Shown here: positions 50,017 to 61,477 of the stretch, piece by piece | Numbering within the stretch: position 1 is the first letter of the stretch | How the letters are laid out: each line of letters begins with the position of its first letter | Source of the DNA: Cellulosimicrobium sp. Marseille-Q4280 | Lineage (GTDB): Bacteria; Actinomycetota; Actinomycetes; Actinomycetales; Cellulomonadaceae | DNA: 64,000 nucleotides | Direction of reading: 5' to 3' | Assembly: GCF_943181405.1 (NCBI RefSeq) | Contig: NZ_CALPBY010000003.1 | Location: 310,001-374,000 of the forward strand | Made by a program: the position numbers and the translations under genes | Notes under the pieces: generated by a model | Seen by the model: the letters and a program-made list of their open reading frames with translations, nothing else | The model's database searches: none | Told to the model about the DNA's origin: nothing

Positions 50017-50730
50017 ATGGACGACCGGCTCGCTCTCCTCGGTCGGCTGCAGGACGCGTTCCTCACGGACGTGCCTGGCGCCGACCCGCGGGCGCCCGTG
50101 CCGGCATGCGGACGGTGGCGCGTGCGGAACCTCGTCGAGCACGTCGGGCGCATCCACCACTGGGCCGCGGCGCAGGCCCGTCGCCGGCAGGAGACGCCGC
50201 TCGGCAGGGGGCCGTTCGACCTCGCGCCGTTCTACGCCGAGCAGGCCGCCGAGCTGCGCGAGACGCTCGCGTCGCTCGACCCCGACGCCCGCGCCTGGAC
50301 GCTCCTCGAGACCGACGACCCCGGCTCGACCGTACGTTTCTGGCACCGTCGTCAGGTCCACGAGACGCTCGTCCACCTTCACGACCTGCGCGCCGCGACG
50401 GGCCGGGTCGTGGACGACGTCGCGCCGGACGTGTGGGCCGACACGGTCGACGAGGTCGTGACCGTCGTGCAGCCGCGCCAGGTCCGCCTGGGGCGCATGG
50501 CCCCGCTCGAGCGGCCCGTGACGCTGGCCGCCACCGACACGCCTCGCACCTGGGTGCTCGGCGCCGCCGACGGCACGCCGGCCGAGGTGCGCCTCGCGGC
50601 GCCCGCACGGGAGCTCGCCCTCGTCCTGTGGCGGCGCGTCCCGCCCGACCCCGCGGTCGCCGCCGGCCTGACGCTCGACGGCGACCGGACCGCGCTCGAC
50701 GCCGCGCTCGCCGAGCGCATCACGCCGTGA
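50017..50730 (+). CDS. Mycothiol-dependent maleylpyruvate-isomerase family protein
   Basis: A 237-residue protein with an N-terminal DinB-like four-helix bundle (GRWRVRNLVEHVGRIHHWAAAQ, metal-binding His about residues 43-50, and RRQVHETLVHLHDLRAATG) and a smaller C-terminal domain. The family covers mycothiol-dependent isomerases and transferases, fitting the mycothiol-using actinobacteria. No operon partner suggests the substrate. ATG at 50017 is chosen over the in-frame GTG at 50002 because it gives the family N-terminus. Exact function unknown. Confidence 0.85.
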   Translation: MDDRLALLGRLQDAFLTDVPGADPRAPVPACGRWRVRNLVEHVGRIHHWAAAQARRRQETPLGRGPFDLAPFYAEQAAELRETLASLDPDARAWTLLETDDPGSTVRFWHRRQVHETLVHLHDLRAATGRVVDDVAPDVWADTVDEVVTVVQPRQVRLGRMAPLERPVTLAATDTPRTWVLGAADGTPAEVRLAAPARELALVLWRRVPPDPAVAAGLTLDGDRTALDAALAERITP

Positions 50731-50751
50731 GCGCCGCTCGCGACGCACGGC

Positions 50752-51594
50752 TCAGCGCAGGCGCGTGATCTCCACGGTGACGTCCAGCTCGCTCGCACCG
50801 GCGCCCGCGTAGACCCCGGTGAGCGGCGCGACGTCGCGGTACTCGCGCCCACGCCCGAGGACCACGTGGTCGTGCCCGACGGGTCGGCGGTTCGTCGGGT
50901 CGAACCCGTACCAGCCACCCGCCCACCACTCGACCCACGCGTGGGACTCCCCCGCCACGGGCTCGCCGAAGGCCGCGTCCGGGCGCGGGTGCAGGTAGCC
51001 CGAGACGTAGCGCGTGGGGATGCCGACGCTGCGCAGCGCGCCCGCGCACAGGTGCGCCATGTCCTGGCAGACCCCCTGACGCGCGTCCCACGCCTCGCGC
51101 GCCGGGGTGTGCGCCGTCGTGACGCCGGGGACGTAGTCGAGGTGGTCGCGCACCGCGAGGCACACCGCCTCGGCGGCGGCGTGCGGCTCGAGACCCGCGG
51201 AGACGTCGAGCGCGAGGGCGGCGACGTCGTCGGGCACCGCGGTCGTCGGGGTGTCCGCGAGGAACGCCGCGTGCGCGTCCAGGGTGCGCTCGTCGCCGAG
51301 GTCCGTCCACGACGGCGGCGCGGCGGGCGCCGCCTGCTCCCGCACCTCGACCGTGCTGTGGGCCCGCAGGACGAGCCGCACGTGCGGCTCGAGCACCTCG
51401 AACACCGTGACGGTCGTCCCCCAGTAGTCGGTGTAGTCGTGCGACCACGTCGTGGGGTGCACCCGGACGCTCGCCTGCTCGACCACCTGGAGCCCGCCGG
51501 ACACGGGCGTCATGCGCGCCTCGTTGTAGGACGCCGTGATCGGTTCGGCGTACTCGAACGCGGTCGTGTGCACGACCCGCAGGACGCTGCTCAC
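50752..51594 (-). CDS. Transglutaminase-like family protein
   Basis: A 280-residue protein with an N-terminal beta domain (LRVVHTTAFEYAEPITASYNEARM) and a transglutaminase-like fold. The Cys-His-Asp triad is visible: ARQGVCQDMAHL (Cys about 175), GESHAWVEWW (His) and WYGFDPTN (Asp). Bacterial members are mostly predicted proteases, peptide-forming or cross-linking enzymes. GTG at 51594 overlaps the stop of the alpha-E protein by 4 bases. The order ATP-grasp, alpha-E, transglutaminase is a widespread conserved cluster, also seen near lepA and rpsT in mycobacteria. Confidence 0.92.
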   Translation of the reverse strand: MSSVLRVVHTTAFEYAEPITASYNEARMTPVSGGLQVVEQASVRVHPTTWSHDYTDYWGTTVTVFEVLEPHVRLVLRAHSTVEVREQAAPAAPPSWTDLGDERTLDAHAAFLADTPTTAVPDDVAALALDVSAGLEPHAAAEAVCLAVRDHLDYVPGVTTAHTPAREAWDARQGVCQDMAHLCAGALRSVGIPTRYVSGYLHPRPDAAFGEPVAGESHAWVEWWAGGWYGFDPTNRRPVGHDHVVLGRGREYRDVAPLTGVYAGAGASELDVTVEITRLR

Positions 51595-52516
51595 AGGGCC
51601 TCACCCACCCAGGTCGTCACCGCTCCGGACGGGAAGTAGCGCGCCCGCACCGCGTCGGAGGCCCGCGAGCACGCGCGCTGCACCCGTTCCATGGCGTCGG
51701 GCAGTGACGCGAGCAGGTCCGACAGGCGCGCGTACTCGAGGCTCGTGCGCACGATCCCGAGCTCCCGGCGCGCCTCGTCGGCGACGCCGTGCCGGCCCTC
51801 CAGCGGACCGAGCTCGCGCAGGCAGCTCTCCGCGGTCTCGAGCGCGTGCACGATCGAGCGCGGGAAGAGCCGGTCGAGGAGGAGGAACCCCGCCGCGCGC
51901 TCGTCCGACGCCAGACCGCGGTTCGCCCGCAGGTAGGACTCGTGCGCGCCGCACGAACGCAGGAGCGTCGTCCAGCCCGGGCCCGCCGGGCCGAGCCGGG
52001 CCTGCGTCGTCACGAGCCGCGCCGTCATGTCGGCGCGCTCGATCGACCGGCCCAGGATCATGAAGTGCCACGTCGCGTCGCGGCTCGTCGCCGAGTCCAT
52101 GAGACCGGCGACGATCGCGGCGCGCTCGCGGGCCCACGAGAAGTACTCGTGCGGCGGCGCGGTCCGGATCGCCCCGAAGACCTGGTTGCGCGTCGTGTTG
52201 AGGCACTCCCAGAGCTCGGTCGAGACGATCTCGCGCGCCCGGCGCGCGTTCTCGCGCGCCGCGACGAGCGAGCCCGCGACCGACGACGGGTCGATCTGGT
52301 CGTGCGCCAGGAGGCGCAGCACGTGCTCCCGGTCGACCAGCGTGCCGTCGTCCGGCACCGGGTGGTCCATCACCGCGAGGAGCGCGCGGCACGCGAGGTC
52401 CTCCTCCGCCCACGGGTCCTCGGAGAGGAGCTGCACATGGACGTCGAGCAGGCGAGCCGTGTCGTCCGCGCGCTCGACGTACCGCCCGATCCAGAACAAG
52501 GACTCCGCGATCCGGC

Positions 52517-52523
<7 letters not shown>
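51591..52523 (-). CDS. Alpha-E domain-containing protein
   Basis: A 310-residue all-helical protein of the alpha-E family (formerly DUF403). It begins LSRIAESLFWIGRYVERADDTARLLDVH and shows the recurring acidic/arginine pattern ILGRSIERADMTARLV, likely the active or binding helix. GTG at 52523 is chosen because AGGAGG precedes it; it overlaps the ATP-grasp stop by 7 bases. Comparative genomics (Iyer and colleagues) predicts that it cooperates with circularly permuted ATP-grasp ligases to form peptide-like products; its chemistry is unknown. Confidence 0.92.
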
Positions 52524-54250
<1,727 letters not shown>

Positions 54251-54376
54251 GCCCGCACGGTAGGCGCGCCAGGATGCCGGCACGTCACGCGCACGTGTCG
54301 GCGGGGTAACGGCGCCCGGACGGGTGTTGCGGGAGGTCGCCCGGTTCGGCCCGTCCGCGCGTGTAGGGTGCCGCGC

Positions 54377-54976
54377 GTGGCACGCAACCGATGGCTGGGA
54401 CTGCTCGGCGACGCGGCGCGCGCCGTCGTGCGCGGGATCTCGCGTCCGTCCGGGAGGTCGGGCACCACGGGACGGTCCGCTCCCCCGAGGACCCGCGGGC
54501 CTCGTCCGGCACCCCCGCGCTCGGCGGGCCCGACGCCGCGGGGCGCCTCCGGTCCGTCGTCCCGTCCGGGCGGCGCCTACCCCGGCGACTACGCGGGAGC
54601 CGTCCGCGCGCGGTACGCGCCCCGGCTCGACGGCGCGCCGGACCCCGGCGAGATCGTGTGGACCTGGGTCCCGTTCGAGGAGGACCACGCCCAGGGCAAG
54701 GACCGCCCGGTGCTGCTCGTGGGAACCGACGGACCGTGGCTGCTCGGCGTGATGCTCACGAGCAAGGACCACTCGCGCGACGCGCGCGACGAGGCACGGT
54801 GGGGCCGGCACTGGCTCGACATCGGCTCCGGGCCCTGGGACGCGAAGGGGCGTGACAGCGAGGTGCGGCTCGACCGCGTGCTGCGCGTCGACCCGGGTGC
54901 GGTCCGCCGCGAGGGCGCGGTCGTCGGACGTGCCGTCTTCGACCGCGTCGTCGCGGGCGTCGCGGCACATCGCTGA
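54377..54976 (+). CDS. PemK/MazF-like fold protein
   Basis: A 199-residue protein with a basic, Pro/Gly/Arg-rich N-terminal half (residues 1-80) and a C-terminal PemK/MazF-like beta-barrel: [26 protein letters not shown], followed by [14 protein letters not shown] and [20 protein letters not shown]. This is the position in which toxin family members bind RNA, but no antitoxin-like gene lies next to it and the gene is probably a stable housekeeping member. GTG at 54377 gives [10 protein letters not shown]. It diverges from the ATP-grasp gene. Confidence 0.8.
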   Translation: MARNRWLGLLGDAARAVVRGISRPSGRSGTTGRSAPPRTRGPRPAPPRSAGPTPRGASGPSSRPGGAYPGDYAGAVRARYAPRLDGAPDPGEIVWTWVPFEEDHAQGKDRPVLLVGTDGPWLLGVMLTSKDHSRDARDEARWGRHWLDIGSGPWDAKGRDSEVRLDRVLRVDPGAVRREGAVVGRAVFDRVVAGVAAHR

Positions 54977-55170
54977 CCGGCCACCCCGACGCCACGGGCC
55001 GACTGGATCGAGAGGGGTCCGGACTGGTAGTCTCGTTGGTCGCGTGTCCGCCCAGGTCGGCGGGCACCGCTCCAGCACCTCTCCACGGGTTCCCCACCCC
55101 AGTCCCGGAGCTGGAGCCGCCCTCTACGACCTATCCGCTCGCTTCGGCGAACACACCAGAAAGCTCACAC

Positions 55171-55431
55171 GTGGCCAACATCAAGTCCCAGATCAAGCGC
55201 ATCCGCACGAACGAGAAGGCTCGCCTGCGCAACAAGGCGGTCAAGTCCGAGCTCAAGACGTACGTGCGCCGCGTGCGCGAGGCCGTCGCCGCCGGCGACA
55301 AGGACGCGGCGAGCACCGCGCTCCAGGCTGCCTCGCGCAAGCTCGACAAGGCCGTCTCGAAGGGCGTCATCCACGCGAACCAGGCCGCGAACCGCAAGTC
55401 GGCCATCGCGAAGTCGGTCAACGCGCTCTGA
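55171..55431 (+). CDS. rpsT: 30S ribosomal protein S20
   Basis: An 86-residue basic helical protein binding 16S rRNA. It begins (GTG)[25 protein letters not shown] and ends [15 protein letters not shown], the conserved ends of bS20. It is convergent with holA across a strong hairpin; holA/comEC/comEA next to rpsT is conserved in actinobacteria. The 194-base leader before GTG 55171 has a TAGTCT hexamer near 55031-55036 as a possible -10 element, not strongly supported. Confidence 0.97.
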   Translation: MANIKSQIKRIRTNEKARLRNKAVKSELKTYVRRVREAVAAGDKDAASTALQAASRKLDKAVSKGVIHANQAANRKSAIAKSVNAL

Positions 55432-55467
55432 ACGACGCGTCGCCCCTGAGGCGACCACCGGCTCTCC

Positions 55468-55505
55468 GCGAGGGGCGCCGACCCGTCCGGGTCGGCGCCC
55501 CTCGC
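55468..55505. terminator. Perfect 17-bp bidirectional hairpin after rpsT
   Basis: Bases 55468-55484 pair with 55489-55505 around a GTCC loop, between the convergent rpsT and holA stops. Confidence 0.88.
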
Positions 55506-55523
55506 GCATGCCCGGTCGACGGC

Positions 55524-56531
55524 TCAGCGCCCGCGTGACCCGGCGATCGTCAGGACCGCGCGCTCGACCGCGAACACCGGGTCCCGTCCCGCGCCCTTGA
55601 CCTCGGCATCGGCCTGCGCGACGGCGCTGATCGCCGTCGCGAGCCCTTCCGGAGACCACCCGGTGAGCTCGCGCTTCGCGCGGTCGACCTGCCAGGGCGC
55701 CATGCCCAGGTCCTTCGCGGACGCGCCGCCCCGGCCCCGCATCGCGCCGACCTTCGCGAGCGCGCGGAGCTTCATCGCGAGCGCGGCCACGAGCGGCACC
55801 GGGTCCGCGCCCGTCGCGAGCGCGTGCCGGAGCAGCGCGACGGCCTCTCCCGCGTTGCCGGCGACGGCGGCGTCGGCCACGCGGAAGCCCGTCGCCTCGA
55901 CGCGCCCGCCGTAGTAGCGGTCGACGACCTGCTCCGTGACGGTGCCGTCGGTGTCGGTGACGAGCTGGGCGCACGCCGCCGCGAGCTCGCGCAGGTCGTT
56001 GCCGAGCGCCTCGACCAGGGCACGGACCCCCGTGCCGTCGATGCGACGACGAGCACGACGGAACTCCGCGGTGACGAACGCGGCCTTGTCCGCGTCCTTC
56101 TTGATCGCCTCGACGACGACGACGGGAGCGCCGCTCGCGCGGATCGCGTCGAGCATGCGCTTGCCGCGCACACCACCACCGTGCACGACGACGACCGTCG
56201 TCGCCGGGTCGGCGACCGGGACGTACGCGACGACGTCGGTGACCAGCGCGTCGGTCGCGCCCTCCGCCCCGCGCACGACGACGACCTTCGCCTCGCCGAA
56301 CAGCGACGGGCTCGCCGCGACCGTGAGCATCCCCGGCTGGTACGTCGCCGCCTCGAGCTCGACCTTCTCCACCTCGGGGTCGCGCTCGCGCGCGAGGTCG
56401 AGCACCGCGTCCACGGCCCGCTCCGCGAGCAACGACTCCGGCCCCTGCACCAGCACGACCGGCGCGAGCCGCACGTCGTCCCCCACGGTCGCGGCGGACG
56501 GGCGGGCGGAGGACCGGGACGGCGCGGGCAT
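55524..56531 (-). CDS. holA: DNA polymerase III delta subunit
   Basis: A 335-residue clamp-loader subunit that opens the beta clamp. It starts PAPSRSSARP then VVLVQGPESLLAERAVDAVLDLARERDPEVEKVELEA, the N-terminal ATPase-like domain of HolA with degenerate nucleotide motif (GPESLL in place of a P-loop). The middle AEFRRARRRIDGTGVRALVEALGNDLREL and C-terminal MAPWQVDRAKRELTGWSPEGLATAI match the family. ATG at 56531 is used; the longer frame overlaps the start of comEC. It is 55 bases after comEC. Confidence 0.93.
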   Translation of the reverse strand: MPAPSRSSARPSAATVGDDVRLAPVVLVQGPESLLAERAVDAVLDLARERDPEVEKVELEAATYQPGMLTVAASPSLFGEAKVVVVRGAEGATDALVTDVVAYVPVADPATTVVVVHGGGVRGKRMLDAIRASGAPVVVVEAIKKDADKAAFVTAEFRRARRRIDGTGVRALVEALGNDLRELAAACAQLVTDTDGTVTEQVVDRYYGGRVEATGFRVADAAVAGNAGEAVALLRHALATGADPVPLVAALAMKLRALAKVGAMRGRGGASAKDLGMAPWQVDRAKRELTGWSPEGLATAISAVAQADAEVKGAGRDPVFAVERAVLTIAGSRGR

Positions 56532-56586
56532 GCGCCAAGCCTGCCACGACCCACCCACCCGGCACCCGACCGGCACCGAGACCGGC

Positions 56587-59193
56587 TCAGCCGCAGCCCG
56601 CCGCACCGAGCACGCCGTCGCGCACGACGAGGGCGAACGTGCCGCACGTGTCGGTGCGCAGGACTGCTGCCCCGGTGCCGCGGTAGAGGTCCAGCGCACG
56701 GTCGGTCGGGTGCCCGTAGGTGTTCTCCCCCGAGCTGACGAGCGCGACCGCCGGGGAGAGTCGCGCGGCGAGCCGCTCCGACTGCGTCCGCGAGCCGTGG
56801 TGGGCCATCTTCACGACGTCGACCGCGGCGTCGTCCCGGTGCTCGAGCACTCTCGCGAGCGACTCCTGGCCCGCGTCCTCCAGGTCGCCCAGCGCGATGA
56901 CCTCCACCCCGTGCACCTCGGCGAGGAGGACGACGCTCGCATCGTTCGCACCCCCCTCCGCCTCCACGCCCGCCTCCTCGGCACCGCTCGCCCCGCCGTC
57001 CGACGCGCCGACCGAGGTCTCGCCACCCACGCCTTCACCGCCGGTCCCCGCACCGGCCTGGAGCACCTCCCACCGCACCCCGTCCTGCCCGCCCGCGCGA
57101 GCGGTGTCCCCCGGGTGCGCGACCTCGACGGGCACGCCCGCGTCCTCGAGCGCTCCCAGAGCGCTGTCCGCCTGGGCGACGGGGTCGCGCGTCCCCGTGA
57201 CGAGGGCACGCTCGACCACCCGGCCTCGGAGGACCGCGTCGAGCCCACCGACGTGGTCCGCGTGGAAGTGACTGAGGACGAGCAGGTCGACGCGGTCGAC
57301 CCTGAGGCCGTCGAGGCACCGGTCGGCTGCGGCGCCGGCCGGGCCGACGTCGACGACCACCGCCGACGACGGTCCGGAGCGCAGCACGAGCGCGTCGCCC
57401 TGGCCGACGTCGCAGGCCACGACGACCCAGTCGTCCGGGACCCCGTCGTCGACGACCGCGAGCTGACGCCCCACGAGGACGACGACGAGGACCACCGCGG
57501 CGATCCCTCCCAGCGCCGTGATCAGGACCGGGCGAGAAGCCCTGCGCACGGCACGCAGGTGTCCGCGCAGCCGGCTGCGCCACGGTCGGCGGCGGGCGCG
57601 GAGCAGCTCGCGCCGCTCACCGAGCCGTCGCAGGGCGCGGGAACGCAGGACCGCCGCGAGGCCGATCGCCGTGAGGGCGGCGAGGAGCAGCAGCCCGCCG
57701 ACACCGCCGGGCCACGGCAGGCGTGCCCCCGGGAGCCCGGCGAAGACCTCCGCCACGCCCGCGATCCAGCCGGTGAAGATCCCCGCGAGGGCGGCGACGG
57801 CGGTCGCCGCCGCCGGCCAGACCGGTGCCAGGAGCGTCGCGACGACACCGAGCACCGTCGCCGGACCGAGCGCCGGCGCGGCGACGAGGTTCGCCGGCAC
57901 GGAGTACACGCTCACCGACGGCTCCAGCAGCACGAGGATCGGGGCGCACGCGACCTGGGCCGCGACCGGGACGGCGACGACGTGCGCCGCCGTGCGCCCG
58001 CACCACGGCGCGATCGTGCGAGCGAGGGGCGTCGTACCGAGCGCGAGGCCGGCGGTCGCCGCCACCGAGAGCACGAAGCCGTAGGACCGCGCGAGCCACG
58101 GGTCGAGCACGAGCAGCACCACGACGGCGGCCCCGAGCGCCGCGACCGCCCGCGACGGGCGACCCAGCAGGACGCCGGTCAGGCCGACGACACCCATGCC
58201 GGCCGCGCGCAGCACGCTCGGCTCCGGGTGGACGAGCACGACGAACCCGGCCATGGCGGCGCCCGTCACGAGGACGCGCACCGTGCGCGAGACACGCAGC
58301 GCGACGCAGAGCGCGGCGACGCACGCGACGATGATCGCGAAGTGGCCGCCCGACACCGCGGTGACGTGCGTGAGGGACGTCGTGCGCATCGCCTCGTCGA
58401 GCTCCGGGTCGAGGCGCGACGTGTCGCCGACCGCGACGCCGGGAACCAGACCGCGTGCCTGCGGGGAGAGCCCGGCGGTGGCGTCGAGAAGGCCCTGCCG
58501 CATCGAGTGCACCGCACGCAGCGGCGCCGAGGCCGGTTCCAGCACGTGCGGGGCCTCGTCGACGCGGAGGAACGTGCGGTCGCCGTCGACGGACAGCGTG
58601 CCGACGGCCTCGACCGTGGCCCCGTAGGCGAGGTCGTCCCACGAGCTGCCGCCTCCCGCGACCACGAGAGGGCCCGACGCGGGGGTCGTGACGCCTCGTG
58701 CCGTGAGCCGGACCGCCTCGACCCGGACCTCGCGGCGGTCCTCCTCCCCCGTCCACGGGTTCGTCCGCGGGACGACCGCCGAGCGCACGGTCGCCGTGAC
58801 GCGCGCCGTGGCTCCGTCCTGCGCGAGGTCGGCGAGGCCCGAACCGGCCCGCTCGACCAGCTGGGCACCGCACGAGAGCAGCACCGCCGTCACGCAGGCG
58901 AGGACGAGCACCACCTGCCCCACGACCCCGGCGCGACGCACCGGTCCGCACGTGCGCCCGCCCGGTCTCGTCGATCGTCGCTCGGTCGCGGTGCCGACAC
59001 AGTGCGTGCCGTCCGACGGCGACGTCGTCCTCCGGGTGACGACGGCGCGGCCGACGACGGCGAGGCACGTCAGACCGAGGGCCGCCGCACCGAGGACCGC
59101 CGCGCCCAGGACGGCACCCGGCGCGCCTCCGACGCCGACCACGGCCGCCGTCCACGCCGCGAGCGCCGCCGGGGCGAGCCGCAGGTCCGTCAC
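56587..59193 (-). CDS. comEC: ComEC/Rec2-family DNA-uptake channel protein
   Basis: An 868-residue membrane protein with an N-terminal helix cluster and OB-like domain, the competence core (GLVPGVAVGDTSRLDPELDEAMRTTSLTHVTAVSGGHFAI), more helices, and a C-terminal metallo-beta-lactamase domain with LSHFHADHVGGLDAVL and VVKMAHHGSRTQSERL. The family forms the channel for single-stranded DNA uptake and may degrade the other strand. GTG at 59193 overlaps the comEA stop by 4 bases. A Gly/Ala/Glu-rich insert (about residues 735-770) separates parts of the hydrolase domain and is not conserved. Actual competence of the organism is unknown. Confidence 0.94.
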   Translation of the reverse strand: MTDLRLAPAALAAWTAAVVGVGGAPGAVLGAAVLGAAALGLTCLAVVGRAVVTRRTTSPSDGTHCVGTATERRSTRPGGRTCGPVRRAGVVGQVVLVLACVTAVLLSCGAQLVERAGSGLADLAQDGATARVTATVRSAVVPRTNPWTGEEDRREVRVEAVRLTARGVTTPASGPLVVAGGGSSWDDLAYGATVEAVGTLSVDGDRTFLRVDEAPHVLEPASAPLRAVHSMRQGLLDATAGLSPQARGLVPGVAVGDTSRLDPELDEAMRTTSLTHVTAVSGGHFAIIVACVAALCVALRVSRTVRVLVTGAAMAGFVVLVHPEPSVLRAAGMGVVGLTGVLLGRPSRAVAALGAAVVVLLVLDPWLARSYGFVLSVAATAGLALGTTPLARTIAPWCGRTAAHVVAVPVAAQVACAPILVLLEPSVSVYSVPANLVAAPALGPATVLGVVATLLAPVWPAAATAVAALAGIFTGWIAGVAEVFAGLPGARLPWPGGVGGLLLLAALTAIGLAAVLRSRALRRLGERRELLRARRRPWRSRLRGHLRAVRRASRPVLITALGGIAAVVLVVVLVGRQLAVVDDGVPDDWVVVACDVGQGDALVLRSGPSSAVVVDVGPAGAAADRCLDGLRVDRVDLLVLSHFHADHVGGLDAVLRGRVVERALVTGTRDPVAQADSALGALEDAGVPVEVAHPGDTARAGGQDGVRWEVLQAGAGTGGEGVGGETSVGASDGGASGAEEAGVEAEGGANDASVVLLAEVHGVEVIALGDLEDAGQESLARVLEHRDDAAVDVVKMAHHGSRTQSERLAARLSPAVALVSSGENTYGHPTDRALDLYRGTGAAVLRTDTCGTFALVVRDGVLGAAGCG

Positions 59194-60434
59194 ACGCGGA
59201 CGAGGTCGCGCAGGTCGGTGAGGGTCGCGGGCCCGATCCCGCTGACCTCCCCGAGCTCGTCGACCGACGTGAAGCGGCCGTTGGCGTCGCGCCATGCCAC
59301 GATGCGCTCCGCGAGCACCGGACCGATACCCGGAAGTCCGTCGAGGGTCGCCGCATCGGCGGTGTTGAGGTCGACGGGTCCTGCCGCCGTCCCGGTGGCC
59401 GACCCTGGCGCCGTCGTCCCGGCCGCCGTCCCCGGGGCGGGCGGCGCGACGGCGACCGCCTCGCCCGGGCGCGGCACGACGATCTGCTCGCCGTCGACGA
59501 CGGTCCGTGCGAGGTTGAGCGCGGTGAGGTCGGCGTCCGGCGACGCCCCGCCCGCCGCCGTGAGCGCATCCGCGACGCGTGCGCCCACAGGCACGCTCAC
59601 GAGGCCGGGTGCCGCGACCTGACCGACGACGTGCACGACGACGGCCGCCGCGCTCGCGGACGACGGGTCCGCGGCCGACGACGTACCCGGTCCCGCGTCC
59701 GTGGTGCCGCCGTGCGCGGCCCCCGCGATGTTGCCGTGCGCGCCGACCGCGGCGTCCGTCGTCGACCCGGTGCCCGCCTCGCCCGAGTGCTCATCGACCT
59801 CCGGCGTCGGACCCTCATCGACCTGGGCGAGCGCCGCCACCGGCTCGGGTCGCAGGGTGAGCGCTGCCGTCACCCCGCCGAGCACGAGGACGAGCAGGGA
59901 GCCGGCGACGGCGACACGTACCGCGACACCGGTGCGCAGCCGTCGGGCGCCGGGCTCCACGGCCTCGTCGGACGTGTCGAGCGCGGCGAACCCCGAGTGC
60001 GTCGTCGGGTGTCCGTGCGCCGCGGCGTACGCGTGCGCGACGGTCGTCGCGGCCCGCCTCCGGGCCCGCAGCCCGAGCGCGTCGGCCGCAGATCGGTCAT
60101 CGCCCTCCCTGGCGAGGTCGGGCAGCGGGTCGTCCTGCCTCTCGGCCCGGCTCGCGGCCCCGTCCCCGGTCCCGGTCCCGGTCCCGGCCAGAGCATCAGG
60201 CCGAGCCGGGAGCCACCCGTTCGGCCCCGGCTCGGTCGCGACACGGGGTCGCTCCGGCTCCTCTCCCCGGACCATCTCGACGGCCTCGGTGGCCGGGTGC
60301 CAGGCGAGCGCCGGCCGGGCTCCGCCGGCCACCGCACGCAGCCGCTGTCGCACGACCACGTCGCTGCGGCGCGGCGCCCGGGCGACCGGCGACCGGGACG
60401 GGGGAGGCTGCGGAGCGTGGCGAGGCGACGTCAT
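59190..60434 (-). CDS. comEA: ComEA-type DNA-binding helix-hairpin-helix protein
   Basis: A 414-residue protein, longer than usual because of a low-complexity cytoplasmic N-terminus of about 170 residues. One transmembrane helix (VAVRVAVAGSLLVLVLGGVTAALTL, about residues 178-202) is followed by a polar linker, an SLBB-type domain (VVHVVGQVAAPGLVSVPVGARVADAL) and a C-terminal helix-hairpin-helix pair DLNTADAATLDGLPGIGPVLAERIV and GEVSGIGPATLTDLRDLV. It binds incoming double-stranded DNA outside the membrane for ComEC, to which it is coupled by a 4-base overlap. Confidence 0.93.
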   Translation of the reverse strand: MTSPRHAPQPPPSRSPVARAPRRSDVVVRQRLRAVAGGARPALAWHPATEAVEMVRGEEPERPRVATEPGPNGWLPARPDALAGTGTGTGDGAASRAERQDDPLPDLAREGDDRSAADALGLRARRRAATTVAHAYAAAHGHPTTHSGFAALDTSDEAVEPGARRLRTGVAVRVAVAGSLLVLVLGGVTAALTLRPEPVAALAQVDEGPTPEVDEHSGEAGTGSTTDAAVGAHGNIAGAAHGGTTDAGPGTSSAADPSSASAAAVVVHVVGQVAAPGLVSVPVGARVADALTAAGGASPDADLTALNLARTVVDGEQIVVPRPGEAVAVAPPAPGTAAGTTAPGSATGTAAGPVDLNTADAATLDGLPGIGPVLAERIVAWRDANGRFTSVDELGEVSGIGPATLTDLRDLVRV

Positions 60435-60543
60435 GGCCGCACGCTAGGAGTCTTCCTCCGGACCGCGCGGCTCGTCGGGGCACGGCTGTGGACGGGACCG
60501 CGCGTCGTCGGGCCTGTGCACGGCCAGGACGCCCGGCCGGGAT

Positions 60544-61392
60544 CTACCGCGCCAGGTCCGCGACGACGACCGCCAGGACGCCCGGGCCCACGTGGGCGCC
60601 GAGGACCGCGCTCACCGGCGTCACCGTGACGTCGAGGCCCGTCCGCGCCGTGAGCTCGGACGCGAGGCGCCGCGCGCCGTCGTCGTCGCCCACGTGGTGC
60701 ACGGCGAGCACCGGCGCGTGCCGACGGCCCGCCGACTCCACGGCGACGGTCGTCAGACGTTCGACGGCTGCCGCCTTCGTCCGGACCTTCTGGACGACCT
60801 CGATCCGTCCGTCCCGCACGGCGAGCAGCGGTCGGACCCCGAGCACCGTGCCGAGCGCCGCCGACGCCGCGCTCAGCCGGCCCCCGCGCCGCAGGTGGTC
60901 GAGCGAGTCGACGAGGAAGACGGCGCGACTCGTGTCCGCGACCGCGAGGGCCCGGCGGGCGACGGTGTCCACGTCTGCGCCCTCGAGCGCCACCTCCGAC
61001 GCCGCCGTCGCGGCGAAGCCGAGCCCCATCGCCACCGTGCGCGAGTCGACGACCCGCACGGGGACCGGTGCGTCGGCTGCCGCGATCGCCGCGGCGTGGA
61101 CGGTCCCCGACAGCTCGCCCGACAGGTGGACGGACACGATCGCGCGTGCGCCGGCGTCGACCGCCGCCGCGTAGGCGTCGGCGAACGCGCGCGGCGAGGG
61201 CTGCGACGTCGTGACCCGGCGTCCCGCGGCGAGGTGGGCGGCGACGTCGTCGGCGGTGATGTCCACGCCTTCGAGGGACGACTCGTCGTCGACCACGACG
61301 TGCAGCGGCACCGAGTGCAGGCGCGGCGAGCCGTCGCTCGGCAGGGACGCCGTCGAGTCGGTGACGACGTGGACGTGGTGGTCGTGGGTCAT
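60544..61392 (-). CDS. DegV-family fatty-acid-binding protein
   Basis: A 282-residue DegV protein. It begins HVVTDSTASLPSD (the T-D-S-T motif that binds the fatty-acid carboxylate), then VPLHVVVDDES and the helix SVHLSGELSGTVHAA with ligand-binding residues. Proteins of this type carry fatty acids to acyl-phosphate kinases (FakB role) in Firmicutes; no FakA gene is seen here. It lies 109 bases upstream of comEA on the same strand, an order retained in other actinobacteria, but any functional link is unknown. Confidence 0.93.
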   Translation of the reverse strand: MTHDHHVHVVTDSTASLPSDGSPRLHSVPLHVVVDDESSLEGVDITADDVAAHLAAGRRVTTSQPSPRAFADAYAAAVDAGARAIVSVHLSGELSGTVHAAAIAAADAPVPVRVVDSRTVAMGLGFAATAASEVALEGADVDTVARRALAVADTSRAVFLVDSLDHLRRGGRLSAASAALGTVLGVRPLLAVRDGRIEVVQKVRTKAAAVERLTTVAVESAGRRHAPVLAVHHVGDDDGARRLASELTARTGLDVTVTPVSAVLGAHVGPGVLAVVVADLAR

Positions 61393-61477
61393 GGCCGCGC
61401 CACCCTACGGCGTCGGGCGGGGCCCACGCATCCTCGGCCCGGCTGCGGCACGCCGCTGCCGAACCTACGATCCGAGC

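Noticed and set aside
54377-54976. Toxin-antitoxin module.
   Set aside because: No antitoxin-like gene precedes or follows within the usual distance.
55020-55170. Promoter of rpsT at the TAGTCT hexamer near 55031.
   Set aside because: No convincing -35 partner at the right spacing could be shown, so it is mentioned only in the rpsT entry.
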